NCBI GenBank assembly: GCA_964468045.1
Contig: CAYXTO010000002.1
Span: forward strand, 62,001-126,000
Length of the DNA: 64,000 nt
Source: JAWKXU01 sp964468045
GTDB taxonomy: Bacteria; Pseudomonadota; Alphaproteobacteria; Sphingomonadales; Sphingomonadaceae
Direction of reading: 5' to 3'
Of the stretch, positions 26,760 through 34,851 are shown piece after piece (the first letter of the stretch is position 1; each line of letters starts with the position of its first letter). Made by a program: the position numbers and the translations under genes. The notes below the pieces were generated by a model that was not told the origin of the DNA, did no database searches, and saw only the letters and a list, made by a program, of their open reading frames with translations.

Positions 26760-27488
26760 CTACGGCCCCTTCGCGCGATTGCGCCGGAGCTTGGGAAAGC
26801 GATTGGCAAGAAGCACGAAGCCGGAAATTGCAATGACGGTCCCGCCGATGCCGAACAGGAGCAGCCACCAGCTGTTGATCCGGTCACGCTGGGTCCAGTC
26901 CATGATGTGGAGTCCCCAGACGAGGTCGAATAGGCGCCAGGTATCGCTGCGCGCCGCGAGCACCGCGCCGGTTGAAGCGTCGATGTAGAGGCGCGTGCCA
27001 TCGGGATCGGCGAACTGAACCTGCCACGCGGGAAACGGACCCCCGAATTCGGTGCCGACTGGCGCTTCGATGGACTTCGAGGATTTGATCGTGGTGTCGG
27101 GCCCCGTCCAGGCAGCCAAAGCGATTTGCTCGGCGGTATCGCGTTGGAGCGGCGACAATTTGCGTCCCGTCACGGGTTCGTGGAGCGTTGCGCTGCCATT
27201 GACGCGCTTCAACTCGACCACCGGCTTTCCGTTGACGATCTTCGTGGTTGCTGAAACCAGGTCGCCGGCATTCGTTGCCCATGCGGGTAGCGGTGCGTCA
27301 GCACCCAGGGGTAACGGCTCGCGCGAGATCACGTGCTCGGAGCGAACATGTTCGATTTTCAGGAACGACATGATCGTCCCTGTTGCCATCCATAGGAGCG
27401 CTTGCACGCCGACGAAGACAGCGAGCCACTTGTGGAGCTTGCTGCCGAAGATGTGCAGCCGCAGCTTGCGCGAACGCTGGATTGTCAT
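26760..27488 (-). CDS. PepSY-domain membrane protein
   Basis: 242 residues. TM helix near the N-terminus (WLAVFVGVQALLWMATGTIM), a periplasmic PepSY region (residues about 55-185, with WQVQFADPDGTRLYIDASTGAVLAARSD), then WGLHIMDWTQRDRINSWWL and a second TM helix. PepSY_TM proteins occur with siderophore or copper genes and may act as ferric or cupric reductase parts. It is the last gene of the copper operon on this strand, 19 bp after the SnoaL-like gene. Confidence 0.82.
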   Translation of the reverse strand: MTIQRSRKLRLHIFGSKLHKWLAVFVGVQALLWMATGTIMSFLKIEHVRSEHVISREPLPLGADAPLPAWATNAGDLVSATTKIVNGKPVVELKRVNGSATLHEPVTGRKLSPLQRDTAEQIALAAWTGPDTTIKSSKSIEAPVGTEFGGPFPAWQVQFADPDGTRLYIDASTGAVLAARSDTWRLFDLVWGLHIMDWTQRDRINSWWLLLFGIGGTVIAISGFVLLANRFPKLRRNRAKGP

Positions 27489-27507
27489 TGCAGAATGGGC
27501 CGCTCGT

Positions 27508-28023
27508 TCAGTTCGGGCGCGGCGCGCGTGACGAGGAGTGGTACTGGACGATCTTCCAGGTGCCGTCCTCGAGAGTCAGCACGGACGTCGCAACCCCGTC
27601 GCGCTCGATCACGCGGCCATCCGTGAGGGCGATCCGGTAGCGGTAGGTTTCATGACCAAACGCCACATGACCGACCGTCCGAACGTTCACCGTCGGATTG
27701 GTGAATGTGAACTCGGTGATCTCGCCGAGCTCCGGGCCGAGGTGGTGCTCCATGTACTGCGCGAACGTGCCCTCGTCCTTGCCATTCTCGAAAACCAGCG
27801 AGTCCGCGGCAAACAGCGTCCGCATGGCCGCCTCGTCACGGGCAACCAGTGCCTCACGGTAGGCAACGAGCACGGCCTGCGCCTGTTGCGTGAGCGCGTC
27901 GGGCGCCGCGGTTTGGGTGCCATGGGCCGAATGATCGGCGTGATCGGCATGCTGAGCGTGTGCCGCAGTGGCCATCGCAGCAAGTGCCGCTGCAGCCGCA
28001 GCCGCGAAACCTATAAACCTCAT
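27508..28023 (-). CDS. Exported SnoaL/NTF2-like protein
   Basis: 171 residues: signal peptide (FAAAAAAALAAMATAAHA), a short His-rich stretch (QHADHADHSAHG), then an NTF2-like fold (VLVAYREALVARDEAAMRTLFAADSLVFENG ... YRYRIALTDGRVIERDGVATSVL, ending WKIVQYHSSSRAP). The His-rich segment behind the cleavage site suggests periplasmic metal contact. It starts 11 bp after the copB reading frame ends. Function unknown. Confidence 0.75.
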   Translation of the reverse strand: MRFIGFAAAAAAALAAMATAAHAQHADHADHSAHGTQTAAPDALTQQAQAVLVAYREALVARDEAAMRTLFAADSLVFENGKDEGTFAQYMEHHLGPELGEITEFTFTNPTVNVRTVGHVAFGHETYRYRIALTDGRVIERDGVATSVLTLEDGTWKIVQYHSSSRAPRPN

Positions 28024-28034
28024 AGTTTACCCCC

Positions 28035-29246
28035 TCAGAACCAGAACCGGACGCCCACAACGTAGTTGGTCACGCTTGGATCCTCGCCCGCGAGGCGGGC
28101 ATAGTCCGCGCTTTGGCCCACCTTCCATTCCTGTTCAACGCCGACATAGGGCGCGAATTCACGGGCGAATTCGTAGCGCAGCCGCAATCCGAGCTCGACC
28201 GAATTGAGACCTGCGCCGATACCCAGTTCGGGAATGTCCTGCGCCGACAGGTTCACCTCGGCGCGCGGTTGCAGGATCAGGCGCTGGGTAACGCGCTGGT
28301 CCAGTTCGGCTTCGACACGTGCCGTCATATCGCCCTTGGTCGACAGGAAGGCGGCCGCGTCGACCTCGAACATGTAAGGCGCAAGGCCCTGCACACCGAT
28401 GACGGCGTGGGTCCTTTAGGGACCGGTCAGGTCCTGCCGGACACCAGCCTGCAAGTCCCACCATGGGCCGATCGCATGGCTCCACAGTCCTTGGATTTCA
28501 GCGGATTCGAGGCTTTCGCCGAATGTGCCTTCCCCCTCACTCTTGAACCAGAACTTGTCGAGGTCGCCGCCGTAGTAGCCCTGCACGTCCCACAGGTAGC
28601 CATCCCCGCCTTGCCGCGCGCGGTATTCGGCGCGGTCGCCTTGGAACCAGAAGACATTCATCCCGCCGTTCTCGGCTCGCAAAGCATCGCGCGAGGCGCG
28701 CATCGCTTCCGCGCCCCAGATTGCATCGGCGGCGCGAGGCGGTCCCGATCCTGCCGCAGCAGGGGGCGGTGCTTGCGGGATGGGAGCCATGTCCATCGTG
28801 TCATGGTTCATAGTGCCATGGTCCATAGTGCCAGGGTCCATGGGTCTTTGGTCCATCGCTCCGTGGTCCATCGCCTGATGGTCCATCGGCGCTTGGCCGG
28901 ACGATTGCGTCCCTTCATGGTCCATCGCCGGCATCTTGCTATGATCCATCGCCGAATGGTCCATGGCAGAATGGTCCACTCCCTCCATCTGGCTATGGTC
29001 CATCTGAGAATGATCCATGCCCGAATGGCCGTCGTGCCGATCGGCGGAGACGGGTTCGGTCGGTTGCGCTGTGGGCGCACACGCTCCCTCGGGCACCGGA
29101 TGGCCCATGGCGCGATGGCGTGCCGCCTCCTTTTCGCATTCCGTCTGGGCAGGCGTTTTTGCGGTAGGCATCGCGTGACCTGAATGGTCCTGTGCGATGG
29201 CGGGAGCGGCAGTGCTCGCGAGGAGCATGGCGACGAGCAGGCGCAT
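28035..29246 (-). pseudogene. copB: Outer-membrane copper resistance protein CopB, split by an in-frame stop
   Basis: CopB is an outer-membrane beta-barrel linked to copper resistance. The first part (276 residues, 28416-29246) has a signal peptide, a domain with many MDHS/MDHG repeats (about residues 70-150) and the start of the barrel (AIWGAEAMRASRDALRAENGG, FWFQGDRAEYR, DLQAGVRQDLTG). A TAA at 28416-28418 ends it; exactly in the same frame, 7 codons later, GVQGLAPYMFEVDAAAFLS continues the barrel to the terminal VTNYVVGVRFWF. A single substitution would restore a protein of about 403 residues. It starts by 1-base overlap with copA (TGATG). Unless the stop is a sequencing error, the barrel cannot form. 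Confidence 0.85.
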
Positions 29247-31093
29247 CAGTCTTCTCCCACCCGCTTCACATCGGGCTGGTTTCCTCGCGGCGCGACGGTC
29301 ACGATCTGGAACATGCCCGAATGCATGTGGTAGAGCAGGTGGCAGTGGAAGGCCCAGTCGCCTTCCTCGTCGGCGGTGAGGTCGAAGGTGGCGCTGCCGC
29401 CGGGCTGGACGATTACCGTGTGCTTCTGCGGCTGGCGATCGGCGGGCGCGCCGTTGACCAGCTCGAAGAAATGGCCGTGCAAGTGGATCGGGTGCGCCAT
29501 CATCGTGTCGTTGACGAGTTTGACTCGGACTCGCTCGTTATAGGCGAAGCGGATTGGATCGTCGCTGACGGCGGTGAACTTCTTGCCGTCGAACGACCAC
29601 ATGTAGCGCTCCATATTGCCGGTCAGGTGAATTTCCATGCTCCGTGACGGGCGGCGCAGATCGTCGTTCGGCTCGAGCGCCACGAGATCCTTGTAGTTGA
29701 GAACCTTGTGCGGAACGTTGTCCAGGCCAAGGCCCGGATCGCCCATTCGATCGACGGGGTTCATCGACACCATGTCGATTCCGGGGCCGACCTTCACGCT
29801 GGGCGGCAGCAAGGACGTGTCGCGCATGTTCATGCCGCTCATATCCATCCCGGCCATCGGCTCGGCAGTCCCACCCTGCGACGGCATGTCATGGCCCATG
29901 GCCGAATGATCCATGCCGGCCATGTCGCCGCCGCCATGGTCCATCCCGCCCGACCCGTGGTTCATGCCCATGTCCGCCATCGTCAGCAGTGGCGGGTCGC
30001 GAAGGGGCGGTACACTTGCCCGCGCACCGGGGCGGGATGCCAAGGTAGCTACGGCCATGCCTGACCGGTCCATGCTTTCGGCCACGATCGTGCGGGCTTC
30101 GCCGGTCGGCTCGACGACGATGTCGTAGGTCTCCGCCGTGCCGATCTGGAACTCCTCGACCTCGATCGGGCGCACGTTCTGGCCGTCGGCACCGACCACC
30201 CAGAACTTCACGCCGGGAATGCGGACGTTGAAGAAGGTCATCGCGCTGCCATTGATGACGCGCAGCCGTACCCGTTCGCCAGGGTTAAACAGGAACTCCA
30301 GACCCTCTTCCGGGCCGCGCCCGTTGGCGAGATAGGTGTAGGTCGAGCCGGTCACGTCGAGGATGTCGGTCGCCATCATGCGCATACGCGCCCACATCCG
30401 GCGGTCCTCGCCCGACAGCGGATAGTCGTCGGTCCAGGTGTTCTGCTGGTAATTGAAGTAGCCTTCGCCCTTCTTCAGCTTGTCCATGATCGTATGGGGG
30501 TGAAGAGGCGTGAAGTCGCTCAGGAGTAGAACATAGTCGCGGTCCGCTTGCACGGGGTCCGTCCCGGCGGGTTCAACCACGATCGGGCCGTAGTGCCCGG
30601 CCTGCTCCTGCAACCCCGAGTGACTATGCCACCAGTAGGTGCCGCTCTGTCGCAGCGCGGGGATGTCATAGACGAAAGTCTCTCCAGGTTTGATGCCGGG
30701 AAAGCTGACACCCGGTACGCCGTCGTACTGGAATGGCAGAAGCAGCCCGTGCCAGTGGATCGAGCTGTCTTCGTCGAGCGTGTTCGTGACCGCGATCCGA
30801 ACCGGCTGACCTTCCTTGAGGCGAACCAGCGGACCCGGCACGCTACCGTTGACGGCAACAGCGTGTCCGCGGCGGCCCTGCACGACGCGAGGCCCTTCGC
30901 CGATCGTCAGTGCGATGTCGCGGCCCGACACTTCGTCGAAGCCGGGGCGGATCGCCCCGTTGTGCAGATCACCTCCTCGGGCCCATGCCGGGACGGTGTA
31001 CGCTAGCCCCATAAACGTCGCGGCTTGGGCGCTACGGGCCAGAAATCTGCGGCGGTCAAAAGCAAATTGTTGAGTGGGTTTCGTGGTGCTCAT
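29246..31093 (-). CDS. copA: Periplasmic multicopper oxidase CopA
   Basis: 615 residues from ATG 31093. Tat signal RRRFLARSAQAATF. Cupredoxin copper ligands: SIHWHGLLLP, WWHSHSGLQEQ, HPIHLHGHFFEL and HCHLLYHMHSGM. A Met-rich insert near the middle (MNHGSGGMDHGGGDMAGMDHS and MAGMDMSGMNMR) is typical of PcoA/CopA. It oxidises Cu(I) in the periplasm and sequesters copper. It lies 25 bp after the sigma factor gene and overlaps copB by one base. Confidence 0.95.
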   Translation of the reverse strand: MSTTKPTQQFAFDRRRFLARSAQAATFMGLAYTVPAWARGGDLHNGAIRPGFDEVSGRDIALTIGEGPRVVQGRRGHAVAVNGSVPGPLVRLKEGQPVRIAVTNTLDEDSSIHWHGLLLPFQYDGVPGVSFPGIKPGETFVYDIPALRQSGTYWWHSHSGLQEQAGHYGPIVVEPAGTDPVQADRDYVLLLSDFTPLHPHTIMDKLKKGEGYFNYQQNTWTDDYPLSGEDRRMWARMRMMATDILDVTGSTYTYLANGRGPEEGLEFLFNPGERVRLRVINGSAMTFFNVRIPGVKFWVVGADGQNVRPIEVEEFQIGTAETYDIVVEPTGEARTIVAESMDRSGMAVATLASRPGARASVPPLRDPPLLTMADMGMNHGSGGMDHGGGDMAGMDHSAMGHDMPSQGGTAEPMAGMDMSGMNMRDTSLLPPSVKVGPGIDMVSMNPVDRMGDPGLGLDNVPHKVLNYKDLVALEPNDDLRRPSRSMEIHLTGNMERYMWSFDGKKFTAVSDDPIRFAYNERVRVKLVNDTMMAHPIHLHGHFFELVNGAPADRQPQKHTVIVQPGGSATFDLTADEEGDWAFHCHLLYHMHSGMFQIVTVAPRGNQPDVKRVGED

Positions 31094-31118
31094 ACCCAGC
31101 CTTACGCATGAACTGCGA

Positions 31119-31688
31119 TTAGGCCTCAAACATATCCGAGTTTTTTTCGCGCAGGCGCTGACGGGCACGGTACACGCGCATTTCGACCGTCTTCTCTGTC
31201 ACGCCAAGTAACTGCGATACCTCGCGGTGGCTTCGTCCTTCCACGGCGACCAGGACCAGCGCTTCACGTAGCCGGACTGGCAACCTTTCGATTGCCCGCG
31301 AGACTTCATGGAGTAATTGTCGGTCGGCAACGAGGGTTTCGGTGCCTGGCTCGTCAGAGGCAATCGGAATCTCCGGATCGAACGATCCAATGCCCAAAAA
31401 TTGTGATACCTTGCGCCGCCGGAGCCTGTCGCGGCATTTGTTGAGTGTTACGGTTGTAAGATAAGCCGCAATCGGTTTGGCGGGGTCCAGCTTGGCTCGA
31501 GCTACCCATGTTGATGCAAGAGCAGTCTGCAGAGCGTCCTCGGCCTCTTCCGAAGATCCAAGCATTCGGCGGGCGAGCCCAAGCAGTCGCGGCAAATGGG
31601 GTTCGACAAGCCGGCCGAACGCCGTCCTGTTACCAGCCCTGACCTTTTCGACGAGGCCGGATTCAAGAGTGTCGTCGAGCCCCTGCAC
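31119..31688 (-). CDS. cnrH: ECF sigma factor, CnrH-like
   Basis: 189 residues from GTG 31688, the only start near the upstream gene. Sigma region 2: AFGRLVEPHLPRLLGLARRML then EAEDALQTALASTWV; region 4: RLPVRLREALVLVAVEGRSHREVSQLLGVTEKTVEMRVYRAR. It lies 6 bp after a CnrX-like sensor and an anti-sigma-like CnrY gene, the order of the cnrYXH module, and immediately before copA. It probably activates this operon when metal is sensed. Confidence 0.85.
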   Translation of the reverse strand: MQGLDDTLESGLVEKVRAGNRTAFGRLVEPHLPRLLGLARRMLGSSEEAEDALQTALASTWVARAKLDPAKPIAAYLTTVTLNKCRDRLRRRKVSQFLGIGSFDPEIPIASDEPGTETLVADRQLLHEVSRAIERLPVRLREALVLVAVEGRSHREVSQLLGVTEKTVEMRVYRARQRLREKNSDMFEA

Positions 31689-31694
31689 GAATGG

Positions 31695-32135
31695 TCATTC
31701 GTCGGCTTCGCCGGTCAGCGACAAGGAAACCTGACGATCAAACCGAGCCTTCTGCTCGGGTTTCAGCAGAGCGCGCATCGCGAAAACATGGCCAACTGTG
31801 GCCTTCTGTAGATCGCCCATGCGACCGTGCACATCGTCGATGGCTGCGGCTACCTTGGGGCCGTATTCGTGCTCCTCGTCCATGGCGACCGCGAGCCTGG
31901 CATTGGCTGCGCGTAGGGAGTTTTCAAGTTCATTTCGCTCGACGGTGAACCGCGCCTCGAGCTGCTCGAGCCGCTCCCTCTGTGAAGCGTCGAGGTCGAG
32001 CTCCTCGTGGACAAAGTCGTGCAGCGTCTGCGGTTGTGCGACACCGCGCCATTCGCCTATCGCAAACGCTCCGATACACCCGGCCGCCAAAGCAAGAAGG
32101 CCGGCAATTGCAAATTGGAATGCGCTGATCTTCAT
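31695..32135 (-). CDS. cnrX: Periplasmic heavy-metal sensor, CnrX/CpxP-like
   Basis: 146 residues from ATG 32135. One N-terminal TM anchor (FAIAGLLALAAGCIGAFAI), then a helical hairpin domain: LHDFVHEELDLDASQRERLEQLE, LRAANARLAVAMDEEHEYG and FAMRALLKPEQKARFDRQV, the CnrX/Spy fold with His and Glu in HDFVHEEL as likely metal ligands. It overlaps the upstream gene (ATGA) and precedes the sigma gene. In the Cnr model CnrX with CnrY holds the sigma factor until metal binds. Confidence 0.85.
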   Translation of the reverse strand: MKISAFQFAIAGLLALAAGCIGAFAIGEWRGVAQPQTLHDFVHEELDLDASQRERLEQLEARFTVERNELENSLRAANARLAVAMDEEHEYGPKVAAAIDDVHGRMGDLQKATVGHVFAMRALLKPEQKARFDRQVSLSLTGEADE

Positions 32136-32425
32136 GGTTCGACGTGGAGCAACGCAGCAGGAGAAAGGTCTGCACCATCGACAAGGCGGAAGCTTGCGGC
32201 CTCGGCACTTGCCGGCGCTGCGGTCGCACCAATACCTGCACCGAGTCCGACGAAGGCCATTGCCGCAAACAATGCCAGGCGTGTACGCTCCGAAGACCTT
32301 TCCTCGAGCTGACCCGCTCGCATCCAGACGCCATCCATGAAGCCGTCGGACACCGACGGGGCGGGCATGTTCCCCAGGTCCGCCAACGCGTGCTCTAAGA
32401 GTTCGTTCTTGTTCATTCGGTTCAA
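32132..32425 (-). CDS. cnrY: CnrY-like anti-sigma factor
   Basis: 97 residues, with a cytoplasmic N-terminal part (MNKNELLEHALADLGNMPAPS, VSDGFMDGVWMRA), one TM helix (LALFAAMAFVGLGAGIGATA) and a short periplasmic tail. This is the size and layout of CnrY/NccY membrane anti-sigma factors, which trap CnrH with their cytoplasmic helix. An ATG three codons later is also possible. First gene of the operon; the sequence is poorly conserved, so the call rests on layout and on the X and H genes that follow. Confidence 0.72.
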   Translation of the reverse strand: MNRMNKNELLEHALADLGNMPAPSVSDGFMDGVWMRAGQLEERSSERTRLALFAAMAFVGLGAGIGATAAPASAEAASFRLVDGADLSPAALLHVEP

Positions 32426-32460
32426 TTCCTTCGCTACCTATACGAAGTCGGCGCATTTGG

Positions 32461-32482
32461 CCCTCGAAACTTTTTTCGAGGG
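32461..32482. promoter_or_regulatory. 9-bp inverted repeat in divergent promoter region
   Basis: CCCTCGAAA (32461-32469) and TTTCGAGGG (32474-32482) frame a 4-base centre in the 85-bp region between the cnrY-like gene and the divergent DUF2231 gene. It is likely an operator or part of overlapping promoters for both directions. Confidence 0.45.
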
Positions 32483-32510
32483 CTTCGAATGGTTGACGCG
32501 TATTTCGAGC

Positions 32511-33206
32511 ATGACGGTCCTTCGCATCCTTCGGTCTCACTTCGCCATCCTGCTGGTCGCTGCTCTTTCCTTGCCAGTTGATGCCAGTGCGCACGATGGC
32601 CACAAGAAAGACATGAGCGATGCCGAGATGGCGCAGATGGAAATGCATGGAGACGCGGACATGCATGGAGCGCCGTCGGCGGCTCGCGATCATTTGGCCT
32701 CGGGAAAGACCGAACCCGCCGCCACGACGGCTGCAACGCCAGTGACGGCCGAGCAGGCTCTCGAGGCGAAAATCGCGGAGAACCGGATAACCTCTGCGGG
32801 GGACCTGCTCGGGCGACTTCATCCCGTTGCGGCACACTTCCCCATCGCCCTGCTCTTGATGGCTGCAATCGCTGAAATCTTGTTGTTCATGCGTCCAGCA
32901 TGGGGGCTTGAAATAACCGTACGCTTTCTCGTTTCCGGTGGAGCTGCCGGCGCTGCAGCGGCCGCTGTCTTCGGCTGGTTTGCCGGTGGCTGGCGCCTGG
33001 AAGATCGTTCGGAGACACTCGCTCTCCATCGATGGAACGGGACGGCAATCGCGGCTGTCGCGATCATGGCCGCATGGCTGGCCTTCCGCCCTGGATGCAG
33101 GAAGGCACTCCGTTTCGTAATCGCCCTACTGGCGGTTGCCCTGGTCATCCAGGGCTATCACGGCGGCGAAATGGTGTTTGGCCCCAATCATCTTGGTTTG
33201 GAGTAA
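32511..33206 (+). CDS. DUF2231-like membrane protein with His/Met-rich periplasmic part
   Basis: 231 residues from ATG 32511. Signal-like helix (HFAILLVAALSLPVDASA), then a Met/His-rich stretch (HDGHKKDMSDAEMAQMEMHGDADMHG), then RLHPVAAHFPIALLLMAAIAEILLFM and three further TM helices ending GYHGGEMVFGPNH. HxxxxHFPIAL is the DUF2231 signature. The role is unknown, but gene fusions with haem- or copper-related domains exist, and here it starts a four-gene set of metal-rich exported proteins. Confidence 0.8.
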   Translation: MTVLRILRSHFAILLVAALSLPVDASAHDGHKKDMSDAEMAQMEMHGDADMHGAPSAARDHLASGKTEPAATTAATPVTAEQALEAKIAENRITSAGDLLGRLHPVAAHFPIALLLMAAIAEILLFMRPAWGLEITVRFLVSGGAAGAAAAAVFGWFAGGWRLEDRSETLALHRWNGTAIAAVAIMAAWLAFRPGCRKALRFVIALLAVALVIQGYHGGEMVFGPNHLGLE

Positions 33207-33211
33207 CCTCT

Positions 33212-33607
33212 ATGCAAACGACCTTTTTCAAGCGGATGCCGACACTAGGCCTGCTTCCTCTGATCACCGCCAGCCTGGCCGCGTGCGACGCGCCCTCCGA
33301 CCCTGCACCTGATAAGAGCGCGGCGAGCGAGGCAACAATCGGCACGCCCGCTGCTACGACAACAGCCACGCCGGCTGCGGTCGCGAATTCTGCTGTGAGT
33401 GACGATCCCGTTCCGACCACCACTGCCGCACCATCGCCCAGTCCAAAGCCCGCAGTAGCGCCAGCCAAGCCCAAGACTGGTGCGGCGACGCCCGGGCCCG
33501 CCCGGCCAGCACCGGCTCCCTCACCAACCGCCTCGAACGATCCGCACGCCGGTCACGACATGACCGGCATGTCGGACGAAGACATGAAAGCAATGGGACA
33601 CGAGTGA
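33212..33607 (+). CDS. Proline/alanine-rich lipoprotein with Met/His tail
   Basis: 131 residues from ATG 33212, 5 bp after the DUF2231 gene. Lipobox LAAC near residue 25, then a low-complexity Ala/Pro/Thr linker (about 35-108) and a short C-terminal tail DPHAGHDMTGMSDEDMKAMGHE-like, rich in Met, Asp and His. This suggests a copper-binding tail on a flexible tether at the outer membrane. No known family was recognised. Confidence 0.7.
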   Translation: MQTTFFKRMPTLGLLPLITASLAACDAPSDPAPDKSAASEATIGTPAATTTATPAAVANSAVSDDPVPTTTAAPSPSPKPAVAPAKPKTGAATPGPARPAPAPSPTASNDPHAGHDMTGMSDEDMKAMGHE

Positions 33608-33609
33608 TC

Positions 33610-34071
33610 ATGACAAAGCCAGCCTTCGAAACTCGTCGCCTGCTTCCGCTCTTCGGTGCGATGCTGCTTGCAGCATGCGCCGGTGCCGCCCAAGCCGCCA
33701 CCTACACCATGTTCCGCGATCCCAGTTGCGGATGCTGCGAAGACTGGGCAGATCATGTTCGCGCAGGCCTTTCTGCGGAGGTTGCCGTACAGGACAGCCC
33801 GGACATGGCAGCCGTCAAGGACGGGCATCAGGTGCCCGATGAGCTGCGTTCGTGTCACACGATGGTAGTGGATGGCTATGTAATCGAGGGCCATGTCCCC
33901 GCAGCCGATATTGCGCGCCTTCTTCGGGAGCGCCCTGCGGGCGTCGAGGGACTGGCTGTAGCCGGAATGCCTCTTGGATCGCCCGGCATGGAAATGAACG
34001 GCCAGACCCAACCCTATCAGGTGATCGCTTTCGGCAAATCAGGCCGTACCGTCTTCAATACCTACAACTGA
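33610..34071 (+). CDS. DUF411 exported metal-binding protein
   Basis: 153 residues from ATG 33610; a GTG at 33604 overlapping the previous stop is possible. Signal peptide (LLPLFGAMLLAACAGAAQA). DUF411 motif: MFRDPSCGCCEDWADHVR (CxCC), then VPDELRSCHTMVVDGYVIEGHVPAADIARLL and PYQVIAFGKSGR. DUF411 proteins are repeatedly found with copper resistance genes and probably bind Cu in the periplasm. Confidence 0.88.
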   Translation: MTKPAFETRRLLPLFGAMLLAACAGAAQAATYTMFRDPSCGCCEDWADHVRAGLSAEVAVQDSPDMAAVKDGHQVPDELRSCHTMVVDGYVIEGHVPAADIARLLRERPAGVEGLAVAGMPLGSPGMEMNGQTQPYQVIAFGKSGRTVFNTYN

Positions 34072-34091
34072 TCACGACGAGGAGATTCGAC

Positions 34092-34415
34092 ATGAAAATA
34101 CTGATTGGATTGGTCGCAGGTCTGTCGCTGGCCGGACCCGCTCTGGCGCAGTCAAGCGAGGCGCCCGCAAGCGATGCTCAGGCATCCGGCGAAAAGCCCG
34201 AGATGTGCGAGATGATGCACAACGGGATGAAAATGCAGGGCATGATGATGAAGGGCAAGGATGGCAAGATGTCCTGCTGTATGATGGACCACTCCAAGAT
34301 GGATCATGGTATGATGGGTGATCATCAGTCAGGCGCCAAGCCCGATGGTGACACTCCGTCTGCGGAAGCGCCTGCAGAAGATCACGCGACGCATAAGGGT
34401 CATGGTCCGGGTTGA
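34092..34415 (+). CDS. Small secreted Met/His-rich protein
   Basis: 107 residues from ATG 34092 (GAGGAG upstream). Signal peptide (LIGLVAGLSLAGPALA), then CEMMHNGMKMQGMMMKG and CCMMDHSKMDHGMMGDH, with 17 Met in about 45 residues, then an acidic/His tail. Likely a periplasmic copper buffer. It has the same cassette position as similar short proteins next to DUF411, but no family name can be given. Confidence 0.75.
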   Translation: MKILIGLVAGLSLAGPALAQSSEAPASDAQASGEKPEMCEMMHNGMKMQGMMMKGKDGKMSCCMMDHSKMDHGMMGDHQSGAKPDGDTPSAEAPAEDHATHKGHGPG

Positions 34416-34460
34416 GCCGACCTCATGACACAAAAATCATAGCCCTGTTGGGCGAGCAGT

Positions 34461-34745
34461 TCAGCGAGCTTGCTTTTCCAGCAGGGCAATAAGTTCGGCG
34501 ATCTTGGTTCGCTGATCATCCTTTGAGCCAAGTTCGACCGCTTCTTCCAGGCAATGGCTCGCGTGGATTTTGAGCACTTCCATGCGGGCTGAGCGCAAGG
34601 CGGCCTCCATTGCCGCAAACTGCTGGAGGATGTCGATGCAATACCGGTCCTCTTCCATCATCTTGGCAATGCCACGAGCTTGGCCTTCGATCCTGCGCAT
34701 GCGCGCGATCTCTTTCTCGAACTTCGTCTTCATACGCTGTTCCAT
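34461..34745 (-). CDS. csoR: CsoR/RcnR-family copper-sensing repressor
   Basis: 94 residues from ATG 34745 (alternative at 34733). All-helical DUF156 protein: ARMRRIEGQARGIAKMMEEDRYC, then KIHASHC: the Cys, His and Cys ligands of the CsoR Cu(I) site are present in order. It lacks the extra N-terminal His of RcnR, so copper is the likely signal. Divergent from the DUF5676 operon with a dyad at 34,811-34,834 between them. Convergent with the Met-rich protein gene. Confidence 0.88.
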   Translation of the reverse strand: MEQRMKTKFEKEIARMRRIEGQARGIAKMMEEDRYCIDILQQFAAMEAALRSARMEVLKIHASHCLEEAVELGSKDDQRTKIAELIALLEKQAR

Positions 34746-34810
34746 GCCAGCTTTGTCTCCTCGCGCCAATCTCCCCCGAGGCGTTACGACACTTGATTTT
34801 CCGTAGGTCA

Positions 34811-34834
34811 TATACTATACCCCCCTACAGTATA
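34811..34834. promoter_or_regulatory. Candidate CsoR operator
   Basis: TATACT (34811-34816) and AGTATA (34829-34834) flank a centre with a run of six C. A/T-rich arms around a G/C-tract are the CsoR-operator pattern. It lies 66 bp upstream of csoR and 18 bp before the DUF5676 start and overlaps its likely -10 region. Confidence 0.6.
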
Positions 34835-34851
34835 TTGAGAGGAGAGTCGAC

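Noticed and set aside
28416..28418. TAA in copB as programmed recoding
   Set aside because: No recoding structure or known precedent; a nonsense mutation or sequencing error is simpler.
28770..29035. Regular short repeats that resemble an array
   Set aside because: They encode MDHS/MDHG repeats within copB; no spacers of constant length, so not CRISPR.
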